DNA of 64,000 nucleotides from an uncultured Crocinitomix sp. (GTDB lineage: Bacteria; Bacteroidota; Bacteroidia; Flavobacteriales_D; Crocinitomicaceae): contig CAKZON010000068.1 in assembly GCA_937136425.1 (NCBI GenBank), forward strand, positions 1 to 64,000, given 5' to 3'. Positions 35,251-43,568 of this stretch are shown one piece after another. Under the pieces are notes generated by a model. That model saw only the letters and a program-made list of their open reading frames with translations. It made no database searches and had not been told where the DNA came from. Position 1 is the first letter of the stretch. Each line of letters opens with the position of its first letter. Both the position numbers and the translations under genes were made by a program.

Positions 35251-36507
35251 ATGAAAAAACATATCATACACATAGGAATTTTAGGAATAGGATTAGTTCT
35301 AGGTTGGTTAATTTTTGGTAAAAATGAAATCGTTGCGCCCGATAACAATAGCCACACTCACTCACCCCCTGAAAGCGAAGAACAAATATGGACATGTTCA
35401 ATGCACCCCCAAATTAGAAAAAATGAACCAGGAAATTGTCCTATTTGTGGCATGACTCTAATACCTGCAGATAATAAAAGTTCAGAAAACGAATTCATTT
35501 TAGAAATGACTGATGAAGCTGTAAAATTATCTAATATTCAAACCACTACATTGACTAGTTTAGGGCATGAAACTGAAACATTAGAACTGTCGGGAAAAAT
35601 TCAAAAAAATGAAGAAAATGCAGCAAGTTTGGTCACACAAATTTCAGGGAGAATTGAAAAGTTATATGTCAACTATACTGGGGAACAAATAAACAAAGGG
35701 CAAAAAATTGCCAGTATTTATTCCCCTACACTTATTAATGCTCAAAAGGAACTTTTAGAAGCAAACAAATTAAAGGAAACCAACCCTGCATTGCTAGAAT
35801 CTTCTAAAAACAAATTGCGGAATTGGAAAATTACGGATGAACAAATCTCAACTATATTATCAGAACAAAAGATTCAAGAAACATTCGTGATTTACGCCCA
35901 ATATTCGGGCGTAATTATAAACAAAAAAGTGTCAGTAGGAGATCATTTAAAGGAGGGCGAGGTTCTATTCGATATTCAGAATCTCAATTCATTATGGGTG
36001 ATTTTTGATGCGTATGAAAATGACTTAAACGCGATTAGTGTGGGAGATGAAATTACATTTACTACTACAGCATTACCTACCGAAATGTTCAAAACAAAAG
36101 TGACTTTTATTGATCCTACTATTAATCCTGTCACACGAACTGTTTCTGTGAGAGCAGAGGTTAACAATCGAAATAAGAAGTTGAAACCTGAAATGTTCGT
36201 ACAAGGAACAATTAATCAATCCAACAACTATACAGCAAATCAAGACACCAACGTTTTCGTACCTAAATCTGCAGTTTTATGGACCGGAAAACGGTCTGTA
36301 GTCTACCTCAAATTACCAAAGACTGAAATTCCATCTTTTGAATTTAGAGAAATTGAACTTGGTCAAACTATTGGAAATCAATACATGGTTACTCAAGGGC
36401 TTAAAAATGGTGATGAGGTAGTTACAAATGGCGCATTTTTCATAGATGCTGCCGCACAACTAAACAATCAGTCAAGTATGATGAATAGAAAGGTTTCTGA
36501 TAAATAA
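35251..36507 (+). CDS. cusB: RND periplasmic adaptor (CusB-like) with metal-binding domain
   Basis: 418 residues: an N-terminal membrane anchor or signal (IGILGIGLVLGWLIFG), a His-rich linker (SHTHSPPESE), a heavy-metal-binding unit WTCSMHPQI...CPICGMTLIP (~47-75), then the HlyD-type adaptor: barrel-sandwich (ISGRIEKLYVNYTGEQINKG), helical hairpin (SPTLINAQKELLEANKL) and beta-barrel (GDEITFTTTALPTE). The CPMH/CPICGM unit occurs in CusB-type adaptors and fits metal capture and delivery to the pump. Four bases after the ATPase stop, same operon. No CusF-like chaperone is encoded here. Confidence 0.9.
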   Translation: MKKHIIHIGILGIGLVLGWLIFGKNEIVAPDNNSHTHSPPESEEQIWTCSMHPQIRKNEPGNCPICGMTLIPADNKSSENEFILEMTDEAVKLSNIQTTTLTSLGHETETLELSGKIQKNEENAASLVTQISGRIEKLYVNYTGEQINKGQKIASIYSPTLINAQKELLEANKLKETNPALLESSKNKLRNWKITDEQISTILSEQKIQETFVIYAQYSGVIINKKVSVGDHLKEGEVLFDIQNLNSLWVIFDAYENDLNAISVGDEITFTTTALPTEMFKTKVTFIDPTINPVTRTVSVRAEVNNRNKKLKPEMFVQGTINQSNNYTANQDTNVFVPKSAVLWTGKRSVVYLKLPKTEIPSFEFREIELGQTIGNQYMVTQGLKNGDEVVTNGAFFIDAAAQLNNQSSMMNRKVSDK

Positions 36508-36519
36508 TCGTAAAGAATT

Positions 36520-37311
36520 ATGAAAAAAATAATTGCACTTATAGATGACGAATCAAATACAGAAATTGTGATTAAATCTGCGGTTGAATTAGCTCTAATT
36601 ATGAACCTTGAGATAATCGTTTCTCATTTAGTATTCGCCCCTCACAATTGGGGAGAGTTAAATCGTAAAGAAAGAGATAAACACCCCGATTCTAAATTAA
36701 AAATAAACGACGCGCGCTTCTTAATGGACAGCATTTTGAATGAAATACGACTAAAAAACGTTAAAGCCAAAAAGCATTTTTTATATTTTGATACTAACGA
36801 AACAAATTTCGACTTAGGTTTTCGTAAGGATGAACTTATTGTAATGGAAAAAAAGTTCTTGAAAAGAGGACGGAATCGAGCTTTGCGAGAATTAATATTT
36901 AATCTTGAGCCCTCCAAACTAATCCTTAGCAAACCTCTTGAAATCAGCACAATTACTGACGTTGTCTTTACTTCAAACTTTCATGAAATAAAAACTGAAA
37001 CTACAGAACTTATTAATGACTTATACGACAATTTGGTCTTCAATCTTAATCTTGTTTATATCAATACGAAGGATAAACAGGAAAACTCAGATATTAGCAT
37101 CAATAATATGAAGAAGGTTATTGATGAAAATCGGTTTAGTAGAACAAGTATTTCTATTTTTCATTCTGACCGTAAGATTCGAGGAGCAGAACTTTTTTCA
37201 AATATGAAGGGTGGAGATTTAATAATACTTGAGTGTTCTCAACGCATATTAAATCAAGAATTATCAAAGTTAAACCTACCGATTATTATAGTCAACAAGT
37301 GCGCTGACTAA
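36520..37311 (+). CDS. universal stress protein-like
   Basis: 263 residues. The N-terminus MKKIIALIDDESNTEIVIKSAVELALI has the alpha/beta start of a UspA domain, and two similar halves suggest a tandem UspA arrangement as in other Bacteroidota. The usual G-x2-G-x9-G-(S/T) ATP-binding loop is not obvious. It starts 13 bases after the adaptor stop and is thus probably co-transcribed with the copper genes, but a direct role in copper resistance is not shown. Cytoplasmic. Confidence 0.6.
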   Translation: MKKIIALIDDESNTEIVIKSAVELALIMNLEIIVSHLVFAPHNWGELNRKERDKHPDSKLKINDARFLMDSILNEIRLKNVKAKKHFLYFDTNETNFDLGFRKDELIVMEKKFLKRGRNRALRELIFNLEPSKLILSKPLEISTITDVVFTSNFHEIKTETTELINDLYDNLVFNLNLVYINTKDKQENSDISINNMKKVIDENRFSRTSISIFHSDRKIRGAELFSNMKGGDLIILECSQRILNQELSKLNLPIIIVNKCAD

Positions 37312-37379
37312 ATTACCCATATGCAAGAACCAATTGATTTCTTTACTTACGTTTGCGGTGGTTGAAAGAAACTTAAATG

Positions 37380-38291
37380 CTAATCCTTTCTAATTCGATA
37401 AGCTAATCCTATTGTTGCAGTAAAAGAAGGTGCTATTGCAGAATTGTATAAAGTTCCCGCAACTGGTAAATGATAATCTGTATAATGAACATATTCTTGC
37501 GAAATTCTCACACCTGCTTTACCATAGATTACAAATCCATTATTTAGATAAAAATCTATAAAGAGTGTATTGTCAAAGGGGTAATACGGAAATGTGTTTG
37601 AATATGAAGTAATATAAGAATTGGATTGACCTTGATAATTCGATAATACAAAACTTTGTCCACTTGACTCAATATCTATTCCAGCATAAATCTTGTCCGT
37701 TTTCAATTCGTACTCGAGATAAATTTTAGAAAACAAAGTTGTTTCAAAAAACAATCGATCGTTAATCTTCCAATCAACACCAAGAATGGGAAAAACCCAT
37801 GCACCAAAAGGTTGAGCAGAATACATTAATCCAAAGGTCCACACTAAATTTGAACTCTTGCCATAATGTAGCATTCCGTTTAAGCTTGTTTGGTAAGCAG
37901 AATTAGCGTCTGTTTTATAATCTGAGATTAATGCAATTCCTGCAGAGATAGTTGAACCCCAATTAGGGTTTTTCCAATGTTTTAAATAGGCTAACGACAA
38001 TGCCGTGGCGTGAATATTTAGCGGGGCGTGAATCTCCAAGTCATTTTTCAATTGAAAAAATTGATATGCCCCTCCAAAACTTAATACATCTTCTTTTTCA
38101 TTTAATACAAAACCATACCCACCCAACAATCCAGTTTCAAACTGATTTATGGGTGTATCTGAAGCCAATAATTTTGATGAATTAAAATGACTATAAGAGA
38201 GATTCAGATATTCATCATAATTACTTTGAGCACAAACTGACTGTGCAAAAATCAGCATACAAAATAGGTTAATGCGGCTCTTTTTTATCAT
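37380..38291 (-). CDS. outer-membrane beta-barrel-like protein (DUF6268-like)
   Basis: 303 residues from the ATG at 38291, which overlaps the YceI stop (ATGA). Signal peptide INLFCMLIFAQSVCAQ. The mature protein alternates short amphipathic strands rich in aromatic residues (LNLSYSHFNSSKLL, GAYQFFQLKNDL, TFGLMYSAQPFGAW, IATIGLAYRIRKD-like C-terminus TIGLAYRI), typical of an outer-membrane barrel. The DUF assignment is tentative. Last gene of a minus-strand operon with YceI and the redoxin/cytochrome/copper protein. Confidence 0.65.
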   Translation of the reverse strand: MIKKSRINLFCMLIFAQSVCAQSNYDEYLNLSYSHFNSSKLLASDTPINQFETGLLGGYGFVLNEKEDVLSFGGAYQFFQLKNDLEIHAPLNIHATALSLAYLKHWKNPNWGSTISAGIALISDYKTDANSAYQTSLNGMLHYGKSSNLVWTFGLMYSAQPFGAWVFPILGVDWKINDRLFFETTLFSKIYLEYELKTDKIYAGIDIESSGQSFVLSNYQGQSNSYITSYSNTFPYYPFDNTLFIDFYLNNGFVIYGKAGVRISQEYVHYTDYHLPVAGTLYNSAIAPSFTATIGLAYRIRKD

Positions 38292-38818
38292 TTCAACGTA
38301 CAACTAATTCGTATTTCAACTTTCTCTCCAATTGAATCTGAATAATCATCTCCTCCCACATTAAAGTCTGTTCTATTAATAGACAATTTACCATCAAACT
38401 TGTTATCCTTATAAATGAATTGAATGGAAACAGATTTACTAATTCCTTTCATACCTAACTCACCAACTAACAAATAGTAACCTTCCTTTTTTTCAACGCT
38501 AGTTGATTCAAATGTGATACTTGGAAAATTAATTTTATCAAAAAATTCTTCTTCTTGCAAATGTTCATCTCGCATTGAGTTACCAGACCTGAGCCCTTTA
38601 ATTGGAATATTAACTGTGAATTTTGCCGTAGATAAATCCGCTTCATCAAATGTTATTTCACCATTTAAACCATTCATTTTTCCTTCAACATCTGCCCCTG
38701 AATTACCAATTACAAACGTAACTGTTGACTTTGAAGGATCAATTTCTTTTTGAGCGTTTACATTGATTGCGGCTACTAACAGCACAACAATCATTATTGT
38801 TTTTATATATAATTTCAT
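38288..38818 (-). CDS. YceI-family periplasmic lipid-binding protein
   Basis: 176 residues. Signal peptide MKLYIKTIMIVVLLVAAINVNA. YceI hallmarks: KEIDPSKSTVTFVIGNSGADVEG, AKFTVNIPIKGLRSGNSMRDEHL, FDKINFPSITFES, VSIQFIYKDNKFDGKLSINRTDFNVGG. The fold is a lipocalin-like barrel binding isoprenoid/quinone lipids. In several bacteria YceI genes neighbour cytochrome genes. Here it follows the redoxin/cytochrome/copper protein at 6 bases and overlaps the downstream barrel protein (ATGA), so a shared membrane electron-transfer role is plausible. Confidence 0.9.
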   Translation of the reverse strand: MKLYIKTIMIVVLLVAAINVNAQKEIDPSKSTVTFVIGNSGADVEGKMNGLNGEITFDEADLSTAKFTVNIPIKGLRSGNSMRDEHLQEEEFFDKINFPSITFESTSVEKKEGYYLLVGELGMKGISKSVSIQFIYKDNKFDGKLSINRTDFNVGGDDYSDSIGEKVEIRISCTLK

Positions 38819-38824
38819 ATTCGT

Positions 38825-41290
38825 TTAATTTGAATTAAGTACCTTTTTTACAATTCTGCCATCACTTTCAAGCTCTTGTTTTAAATCTAGGTTGTTTGGG
38901 AAATTCTTTAATCCTTGTTCTAAAACAGCTTTTGCCTCTTTATCTTTAAACAGCTTGAAATAATATCTTCCTAAATCCCAATAAGTATTAGCAAACTTAT
39001 CTTCTGCAGAAATCGTCTCTTGATATGCCATTAGTTTTTTAAGTACTTCAATTCCTTGTTTTTCAAATTTTGGTACCTCAGAGTCTAATAGCGTTTTTGC
39101 ATATAGATAATTCGCGTTCCAATTATTTTCATCTTTCCTTAAAATTTCATAATAAACCATAGCAGCCTTCTCTCCTTCTTTTATCATTTTTTGAATATCG
39201 AGCGAAAAATAGGCTTCTGTAACGGCCAAATGTGTGCTATTAATTTTAAAATTAGTATTCGTTTTATGTTGATTTGATTTGCGTTTTAATACATTCATTA
39301 AATCGCCTCCCATGGATGATTCAATAATACTGTACAATAAAATTTGCCCCTCTCTGCTCAAAACATCTACATTAATGTATTTGTCAGCAATTTCATCCAA
39401 ATTCTCTTTATTCACTGTTATTCGTTCTGAATAATCCCAAGTGTGCTCAAATGCAACAAATGATGAAGAAAGTGTTTTCCCATAATCTTCAAACTTTACT
39501 GGAATAAAACTAAAATAAACTTCAATCATTTCATCACTAGATCCCCAACCCCAAAACATGTCTTGCGAAGGATAATAAGGGTTATCACTATTGTCATCTG
39601 AATTATCAAAAACAAAATCTGCCTTTATGATACTTCCTTTAGGAATTAAAGTTAATTCTCTCAGGGTGTAGACGTTTTGCCACCTTAAATCCCAATCTTT
39701 CAAGTTTAACAATGGTTTTATTGTACCGTCAGGTAATATAATATCCATTTTTACGGATTTCCCAATGTAATGCATATGCGGCGTAAAATCATATAATTCA
39801 ATATCACATGGCACGTATGTCCATATAGATTTTGAAAACTCCGGAGAATTGGCAGGGATATGCAATTTTTGAGACCCCATGATAGAACCTGTCATATATT
39901 TAGTAACCGGTTTATCTGCAAAATAGAGACCGATATAACTTTGATCAGTTGTAGCCTTTCCACTTAAATGGTAGTGATTTTCAATGGCAACATGTGCATT
40001 TCCTTCAACATAAAAACCAACACCTTCTGGATAAACATACGGTTCTATTCCGGGGGCCCAACCACACACAGGAACGGCACTTCCGAACTCCATTGTTCCT
40101 CCTTTTTTAAAGGCATCATATCCTGGCTCTTCGTTTTCATCATCATACTTCTTCAAAACTCCATTATAATCTACAAATACAGTTGTATGATGAACCACTG
40201 AAGGGTCTCCTGGTTTAAAGTCTACAGCTTTTAGAATTTTTCCTTTTGGAATTTTTTGATCCATTACAAAAACGCGATATTGATCATCTCCACTTGCAGG
40301 AAGATTATAAGCTTCCATTTTTACAATCATGTCTGGTTCGCCTAATTTCCACTCTACGTTAGTCAATGATGGTTTCGCCATTAACTTTGCTGCATCCCCT
40401 TCCTTTTTACCTTTTTTTGACCAATCTTCAATTAATTTAATCTGATAATCACTTAGCAAATGTTCATTACTAAATTTGCCATAATTTGGCTCTCCTTTCC
40501 AAATTGGCATATACCGTCGTTTGGCTACATAAGCAATCATTCTTGCTCTGCGTGCAACATCATCATAACTTATTAATGGAAAGGGCGCAACATTATTGGG
40601 CTGATGACAAGAGACACAATTTGCTCTAATAATTGGTTCAATATGTTGGTTAAACGTAATTTCTTCTATTTCATCATCCCAAGATTCAAAAAAACAACCT
40701 TTTGGAGTAGCATATGCAACAGCTAAATCCTCATTATTCCCCACAGCTAGTATCGCATCTTTCAATTCTTCTTTTCTGGCCGTTTTATTGAACTTTCCTA
40801 AATCCGCAAACTGATCATTAATTCGACCATAATAAACGAGTTCATCATAAATATCAAAAACAAATGCCTCAGGAACAACTGTAGGTTTAATCCGATTAGC
40901 AAGGTCTCCATTCCGATCAAAAAGAATTGGAAATTTAATAGCGTATTCTTTATTGAATTTTTGCGCCTCTTGCCATGTAACACGAGGGTTAGAAATGATG
41001 CCATAAAACTGAACATCATTGTTTTTCGCTAAAGCATTCATTTCATTTAAATAAGGAATAAAGCGTTGCGAAATAACACAGCCTATATCAATAAAAACCA
41101 ATGCCACAGGATTGGCTTTTTTATTTTTAACACCCAAATTATGTGTCTCTCCAAAAATATCAACAACCCTTGTTCCAAGAATTGAATAATTTGTTGGGCG
41201 TATGTCAACTATTGAATCTTTTTCATTTGCAGAAAAGCTTGCAAATGAAAGAAACAAAAAACACAAAAAGATTAAACCTTTTTTATTCAT
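38825..41290 (-). CDS. redoxin-cytochrome c-copper monooxygenase-like fusion protein
   Basis: 821 residues from the ATG at 41290 (a longer frame begins 11 codons earlier). Signal peptide; a redoxin/TlpA-like domain (~30-190) in which the active-site CxxC is degenerate (IGCVISQRF); one haem c site C225-VSC-H229 (RANCVSCHQPNN); then a region with histidine pairs matching the copper type II ascorbate-dependent monooxygenase fold: H367-H368 (VHHTTVF), H439/H441 (HYH) and H505/H507 (HMH). The C-terminal ~180 residues are helical and TPR-like. A single exported protein thus joins thiol, haem and copper chemistry. The substrate is unknown. Bacteroidota and Planctomycetes have relatives annotated only as 'redoxin domain-containing'. 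Confidence 0.75.
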   Translation of the reverse strand: MNKKGLIFLCFLFLSFASFSANEKDSIVDIRPTNYSILGTRVVDIFGETHNLGVKNKKANPVALVFIDIGCVISQRFIPYLNEMNALAKNNDVQFYGIISNPRVTWQEAQKFNKEYAIKFPILFDRNGDLANRIKPTVVPEAFVFDIYDELVYYGRINDQFADLGKFNKTARKEELKDAILAVGNNEDLAVAYATPKGCFFESWDDEIEEITFNQHIEPIIRANCVSCHQPNNVAPFPLISYDDVARRARMIAYVAKRRYMPIWKGEPNYGKFSNEHLLSDYQIKLIEDWSKKGKKEGDAAKLMAKPSLTNVEWKLGEPDMIVKMEAYNLPASGDDQYRVFVMDQKIPKGKILKAVDFKPGDPSVVHHTTVFVDYNGVLKKYDDENEEPGYDAFKKGGTMEFGSAVPVCGWAPGIEPYVYPEGVGFYVEGNAHVAIENHYHLSGKATTDQSYIGLYFADKPVTKYMTGSIMGSQKLHIPANSPEFSKSIWTYVPCDIELYDFTPHMHYIGKSVKMDIILPDGTIKPLLNLKDWDLRWQNVYTLRELTLIPKGSIIKADFVFDNSDDNSDNPYYPSQDMFWGWGSSDEMIEVYFSFIPVKFEDYGKTLSSSFVAFEHTWDYSERITVNKENLDEIADKYINVDVLSREGQILLYSIIESSMGGDLMNVLKRKSNQHKTNTNFKINSTHLAVTEAYFSLDIQKMIKEGEKAAMVYYEILRKDENNWNANYLYAKTLLDSEVPKFEKQGIEVLKKLMAYQETISAEDKFANTYWDLGRYYFKLFKDKEAKAVLEQGLKNFPNNLDLKQELESDGRIVKKVLNSN

Positions 41291-41338
41291 AAAATCATTT
41301 ATTAATAGAGCAAAGGTCACCAAACTATATCATAAGTA

Positions 41339-41358
41339 TTTTGATCTATGTCACAAAA
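41339..41358. promoter_or_regulatory. Crp/Fnr-type operator upstream of the redoxin-cytochrome operon
   Basis: TTTTGATCTATGTCACAAAA: half-sites TTGAT and GTCAC (reverse complement GTGAC) four bases apart, the layout of Fnr/Dnr-like sites. The only differences from the element at 45152-45171 (reverse strand) are one base within the 20. It lies about 50 bases upstream of the redoxin-fusion start and on the far side of the Crp/Fnr gene. Confidence 0.6.
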
Positions 41359-41448
41359 ATCGCGAAAGACTGCACAAACACACATATTTCAATTGATTTT
41401 ACAAATAGTATTCCATAAATACAATATTTATTGTCCTTAATTACCTAT

Positions 41449-41476
41449 CTACTCAATTAGATTCTTAATCAAGTAG
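41449..41476. promoter_or_regulatory. imperfect inverted repeat before the Crp/Fnr gene
   Basis: CTACT (41449-41453) and AGTAG (41472-41476) flank AATTA and TTAAT, a dyad just upstream of the -7 element at 41497. It may be an operator for the gene at 41524. Confidence 0.35.
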
Positions 41477-41496
41477 GCGAAATCTAATGGTTATTT

Positions 41497-41504
41497 TATC
41501 TTTG
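41497..41504 (+). promoter_or_regulatory. -7 element for the Crp/Fnr gene
   Basis: TATCTTTG, TAnnTTTG match, 19 bases before the ATG at 41524. Confidence 0.45.
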
Positions 41505-41523
41505 GTTTAAACTAGTTTGAACA

Positions 41524-42087
41524 ATGACAAGCTTATTCGATTCAATTCAAAAAAGAATTAACCTAACGGATGAATTAAAAAAAGAGATTGAATTTTTTTT
41601 TAATCGGGAGGAAATTAAGAATAAAGAAGAAATTCTTAGAGAGGGACAATATTGTAAAAAACTCTATTTTTTAGAGTCAGGCACTGTTAGAACCTACTAT
41701 TTTCATCAGGATAAAGAAGTGAGTTCTTGGTTTTACAAAGAGGGGCTATATTTCACATCTTGGTATAGCTTTTATACTTCAAACGCTGGGTACGAAAGTA
41801 TAGATGTATTGGAAGATTCGGTTGTTTACTCTATTACTCATGACAACTTCATTAAACTCATTAATAAATCACAAGAATTTGAAAGATTTGCTCGCCTTTT
41901 AGCTGAAGAGCAAATAGCCTATACTGATCAGTTTTTTAAGGGGTTTATGTTTTACTCTGCAAAGGAAAAATATCAACTGCTATTAGCTTATTTTCCAGAT
42001 ATCGAACTAAAAGTTAAACTAGGCTATATTGCTTCATTCTTAGGTATTTCAAGAGAAACATTAAGTAGAATTAGAGCGAACCATTAA
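41524..42087 (+). CDS. Crp/Fnr-family transcriptional regulator
   Basis: 187 residues. A cyclic-nucleotide-binding-like beta-roll sits at ~20-115 (ILREGQYCKKLYFLESGTVRTYY, EVSSWFYKEGLYFTSW, IDVLEDSVVYSI) and the C-terminal HTH is GYIASFLGISRETLSRIRANH. No Fe-S cysteine cluster of the E. coli FNR type is visible (a single Cys at EGQYC), so it is a CrpFnr subtype with an unknown signal. It sits between two gene blocks whose intergenic regions each contain a near-identical Fnr-like dyad, making it the best candidate regulator of both. Confidence 0.9.
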   Translation: MTSLFDSIQKRINLTDELKKEIEFFFNREEIKNKEEILREGQYCKKLYFLESGTVRTYYFHQDKEVSSWFYKEGLYFTSWYSFYTSNAGYESIDVLEDSVVYSITHDNFIKLINKSQEFERFARLLAEEQIAYTDQFFKGFMFYSAKEKYQLLLAYFPDIELKVKLGYIASFLGISRETLSRIRANH

Positions 42088-42387
42088 ATGAAAAATGCAT
42101 TGAAAAAATATAAATTGAAAGCTTGGTTTTCTCTTTTGCTAATAATTGCATCAATTCTATTTTCGCTCACATGGTTATGGGGAGTAATTATTCTCCTATG
42201 GCTAATTCCTGACCTAATTTCTGGAAATACTTATTTGGCTGAACCAGTTTCAAGAAAAGAATCTCCCATTTTATATTGGGCAATTGTTTGCGTGTGGTTA
42301 ATTATTATCACCTACTTATTAGTTGATCGATTTATTCCTAGTTTATTACCTGAAGCTTGGCAGTCTGGTTATTACATTACTTACTAG
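42088..42387 (+). CDS. small membrane protein
   Basis: 99 residues with two to three hydrophobic helices (AWFSLLLIIASILFSLTWLW, VIILLWLIPDLI, ILYWAIVCVWLIIITYLLV). The ATG follows the Crp/Fnr stop directly, so it is translated from the same message. No motif recognised. The gene meets the DUF5777-like gene tail-to-tail two bases on, with no terminator visible. Confidence 0.6.
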   Translation: MKNALKKYKLKAWFSLLLIIASILFSLTWLWGVIILLWLIPDLISGNTYLAEPVSRKESPILYWAIVCVWLIIITYLLVDRFIPSLLPEAWQSGYYITY

Positions 42388-42389
42388 TA

Positions 42390-43199
42390 CTATCGTTTAA
42401 ATGTTCTAACTAGGTTGAAGCCCAAATAAATTTCTCCGTCTAACCAACTTCCCTCAGCATTAGATATAAACCCAGGTTCATTTGTTGATTGTGCATTTGA
42501 CAATAGCACTTGAAAAACATGCCTTTCAGTTTCAAAATTAACGCCCAATGTTAAAGGATCGTTATAGATGGATTCTGGCGCTCGGCTAAAATTCATTACA
42601 TAGTCCATTATTAACTCAATATGATTGGCAATTTTATATCTGCCTCCTAAACCACAAGCCCATTGATTGTGCAATTGAAATGGTTCATGAACTAAGTTTT
42701 GGCGAACAAATGTGGGAGCAAGTTCAAATGAAAACTTATTTGTGAAAGCACGGGAAGCAATAAGCTGAGTAGTATAACTTAATCTATCATAAAAAAGCAT
42801 TTTGGGATAAACCTCTTTACTTAGCTCTGTATTTGCATTTATGGTTGAATAAGCTGAAAGATTTATTTGCGCACCATTGGTCTGAGACATTAAGCCCCAT
42901 TTTAAAGCTCCGCCTATTGTTTTCCTAACTGATTCGCGACTAAGACTAATTTGAAAAACATCCGTAATTCCATATAAAAACTGAAATTTGGTATTTCCAT
43001 AATCTAGTCCAAAAAAGGTATTAACTCCTCCCTTAATTGTTCCAAATCGGTGAGAAATGGTAGTGCAAAAAGTCCCTTTTTCTAATGTGTTTGTTGATTG
43101 CAGGTTTCCTATTTTCAAACTAGTAAAAGCTTGGTTTTCTTGAGCGTTTCCGTTTAATCCAAAAAACGAAATGAGTGCTATTAATATAATTCTATTCAT
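42390..43199 (-). CDS. outer-membrane beta-barrel protein (DUF5777-like)
   Basis: 269 residues from the ATG at 43199 (MNRIILIALISFFGLNGNAQ, signal peptide); the longer frame is not needed. The body is a chain of short amphipathic strands (TTISHRFGTIKGGVNTFFG, NTKFQFLYGITDVFQISLS, INLSAYSTINANTELS, YKIANHIELIMDYVMNF, FLGFNLVRTF-like end), typical of a DUF5777-type barrel. Outer membrane, probably the partner of the single-haem lipoprotein upstream, which ends 14 bases before it. Function unknown. Confidence 0.7.
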   Translation of the reverse strand: MNRIILIALISFFGLNGNAQENQAFTSLKIGNLQSTNTLEKGTFCTTISHRFGTIKGGVNTFFGLDYGNTKFQFLYGITDVFQISLSRESVRKTIGGALKWGLMSQTNGAQINLSAYSTINANTELSKEVYPKMLFYDRLSYTTQLIASRAFTNKFSFELAPTFVRQNLVHEPFQLHNQWACGLGGRYKIANHIELIMDYVMNFSRAPESIYNDPLTLGVNFETERHVFQVLLSNAQSTNEPGFISNAEGSWLDGEIYLGFNLVRTFKR

Positions 43200-43213
43200 T
43201 TTCAACCTTATTT

Positions 43214-43564
43214 TTATTCTAAAAATCCGTTTTCGCTCCATTTACCTATCATTTGGCGCTTGTTTTCAGGTAAAAGACCACTTGCTGGCATTGGGTTCGA
43301 AACATTATTAATCCTATCAATTAAATTTCCATATTCAGTGCTGGTACGCACGGTGGCATAACTACTTAAATCAAGCCCTCCAAGTGGCGTTTCTCCAGCA
43401 TGACAGGTTGTGCAATTATTAAACATGATTGGCTGAATATGCTCGGTATACGTTATGGTGTCAGAAGTAGTGGTTGAACCATTTTCATCAATTATTGCCT
43501 TTGTGCAACTTGTACAGAACAAACCAATTATTAAGATGGCAATTGCCTTTTTTAAATTTGTCAT
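43214..43564 (-). CDS. single-haem cytochrome c lipoprotein
   Basis: 116 residues. Lipobox LIIGLFCTSC20. One haem site, C51-TTC-H55 (NNCTTCHAGETPLG), in a context like the CYTC/planctomycete-type small cytochromes. Methionine-rich C-terminal half (NPMPASGLLPENKRQMIGKW) supplies possible axial ligands. It acts as an outer- or inner-membrane-anchored electron carrier. It lies four bases after the 381-residue lipoprotein gene and before the DUF5777-like barrel. Confidence 0.8.
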   Translation of the reverse strand: MTNLKKAIAILIIGLFCTSCTKAIIDENGSTTTSDTITYTEHIQPIMFNNCTTCHAGETPLGGLDLSSYATVRTSTEYGNLIDRINNVSNPMPASGLLPENKRQMIGKWSENGFLE

Positions 43565-43568
43565 TTGT

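Noticed and set aside
37312..37379. Possible terminator between the convergent stress-protein and barrel genes
   Set aside because: No stem with a T-run can be formed in the 68-base gap.
40798..41019. 73-codon minus-strand frame inside the redoxin-fusion gene
   Set aside because: Alternative frame overlapping a long, well-supported gene on the same strand.
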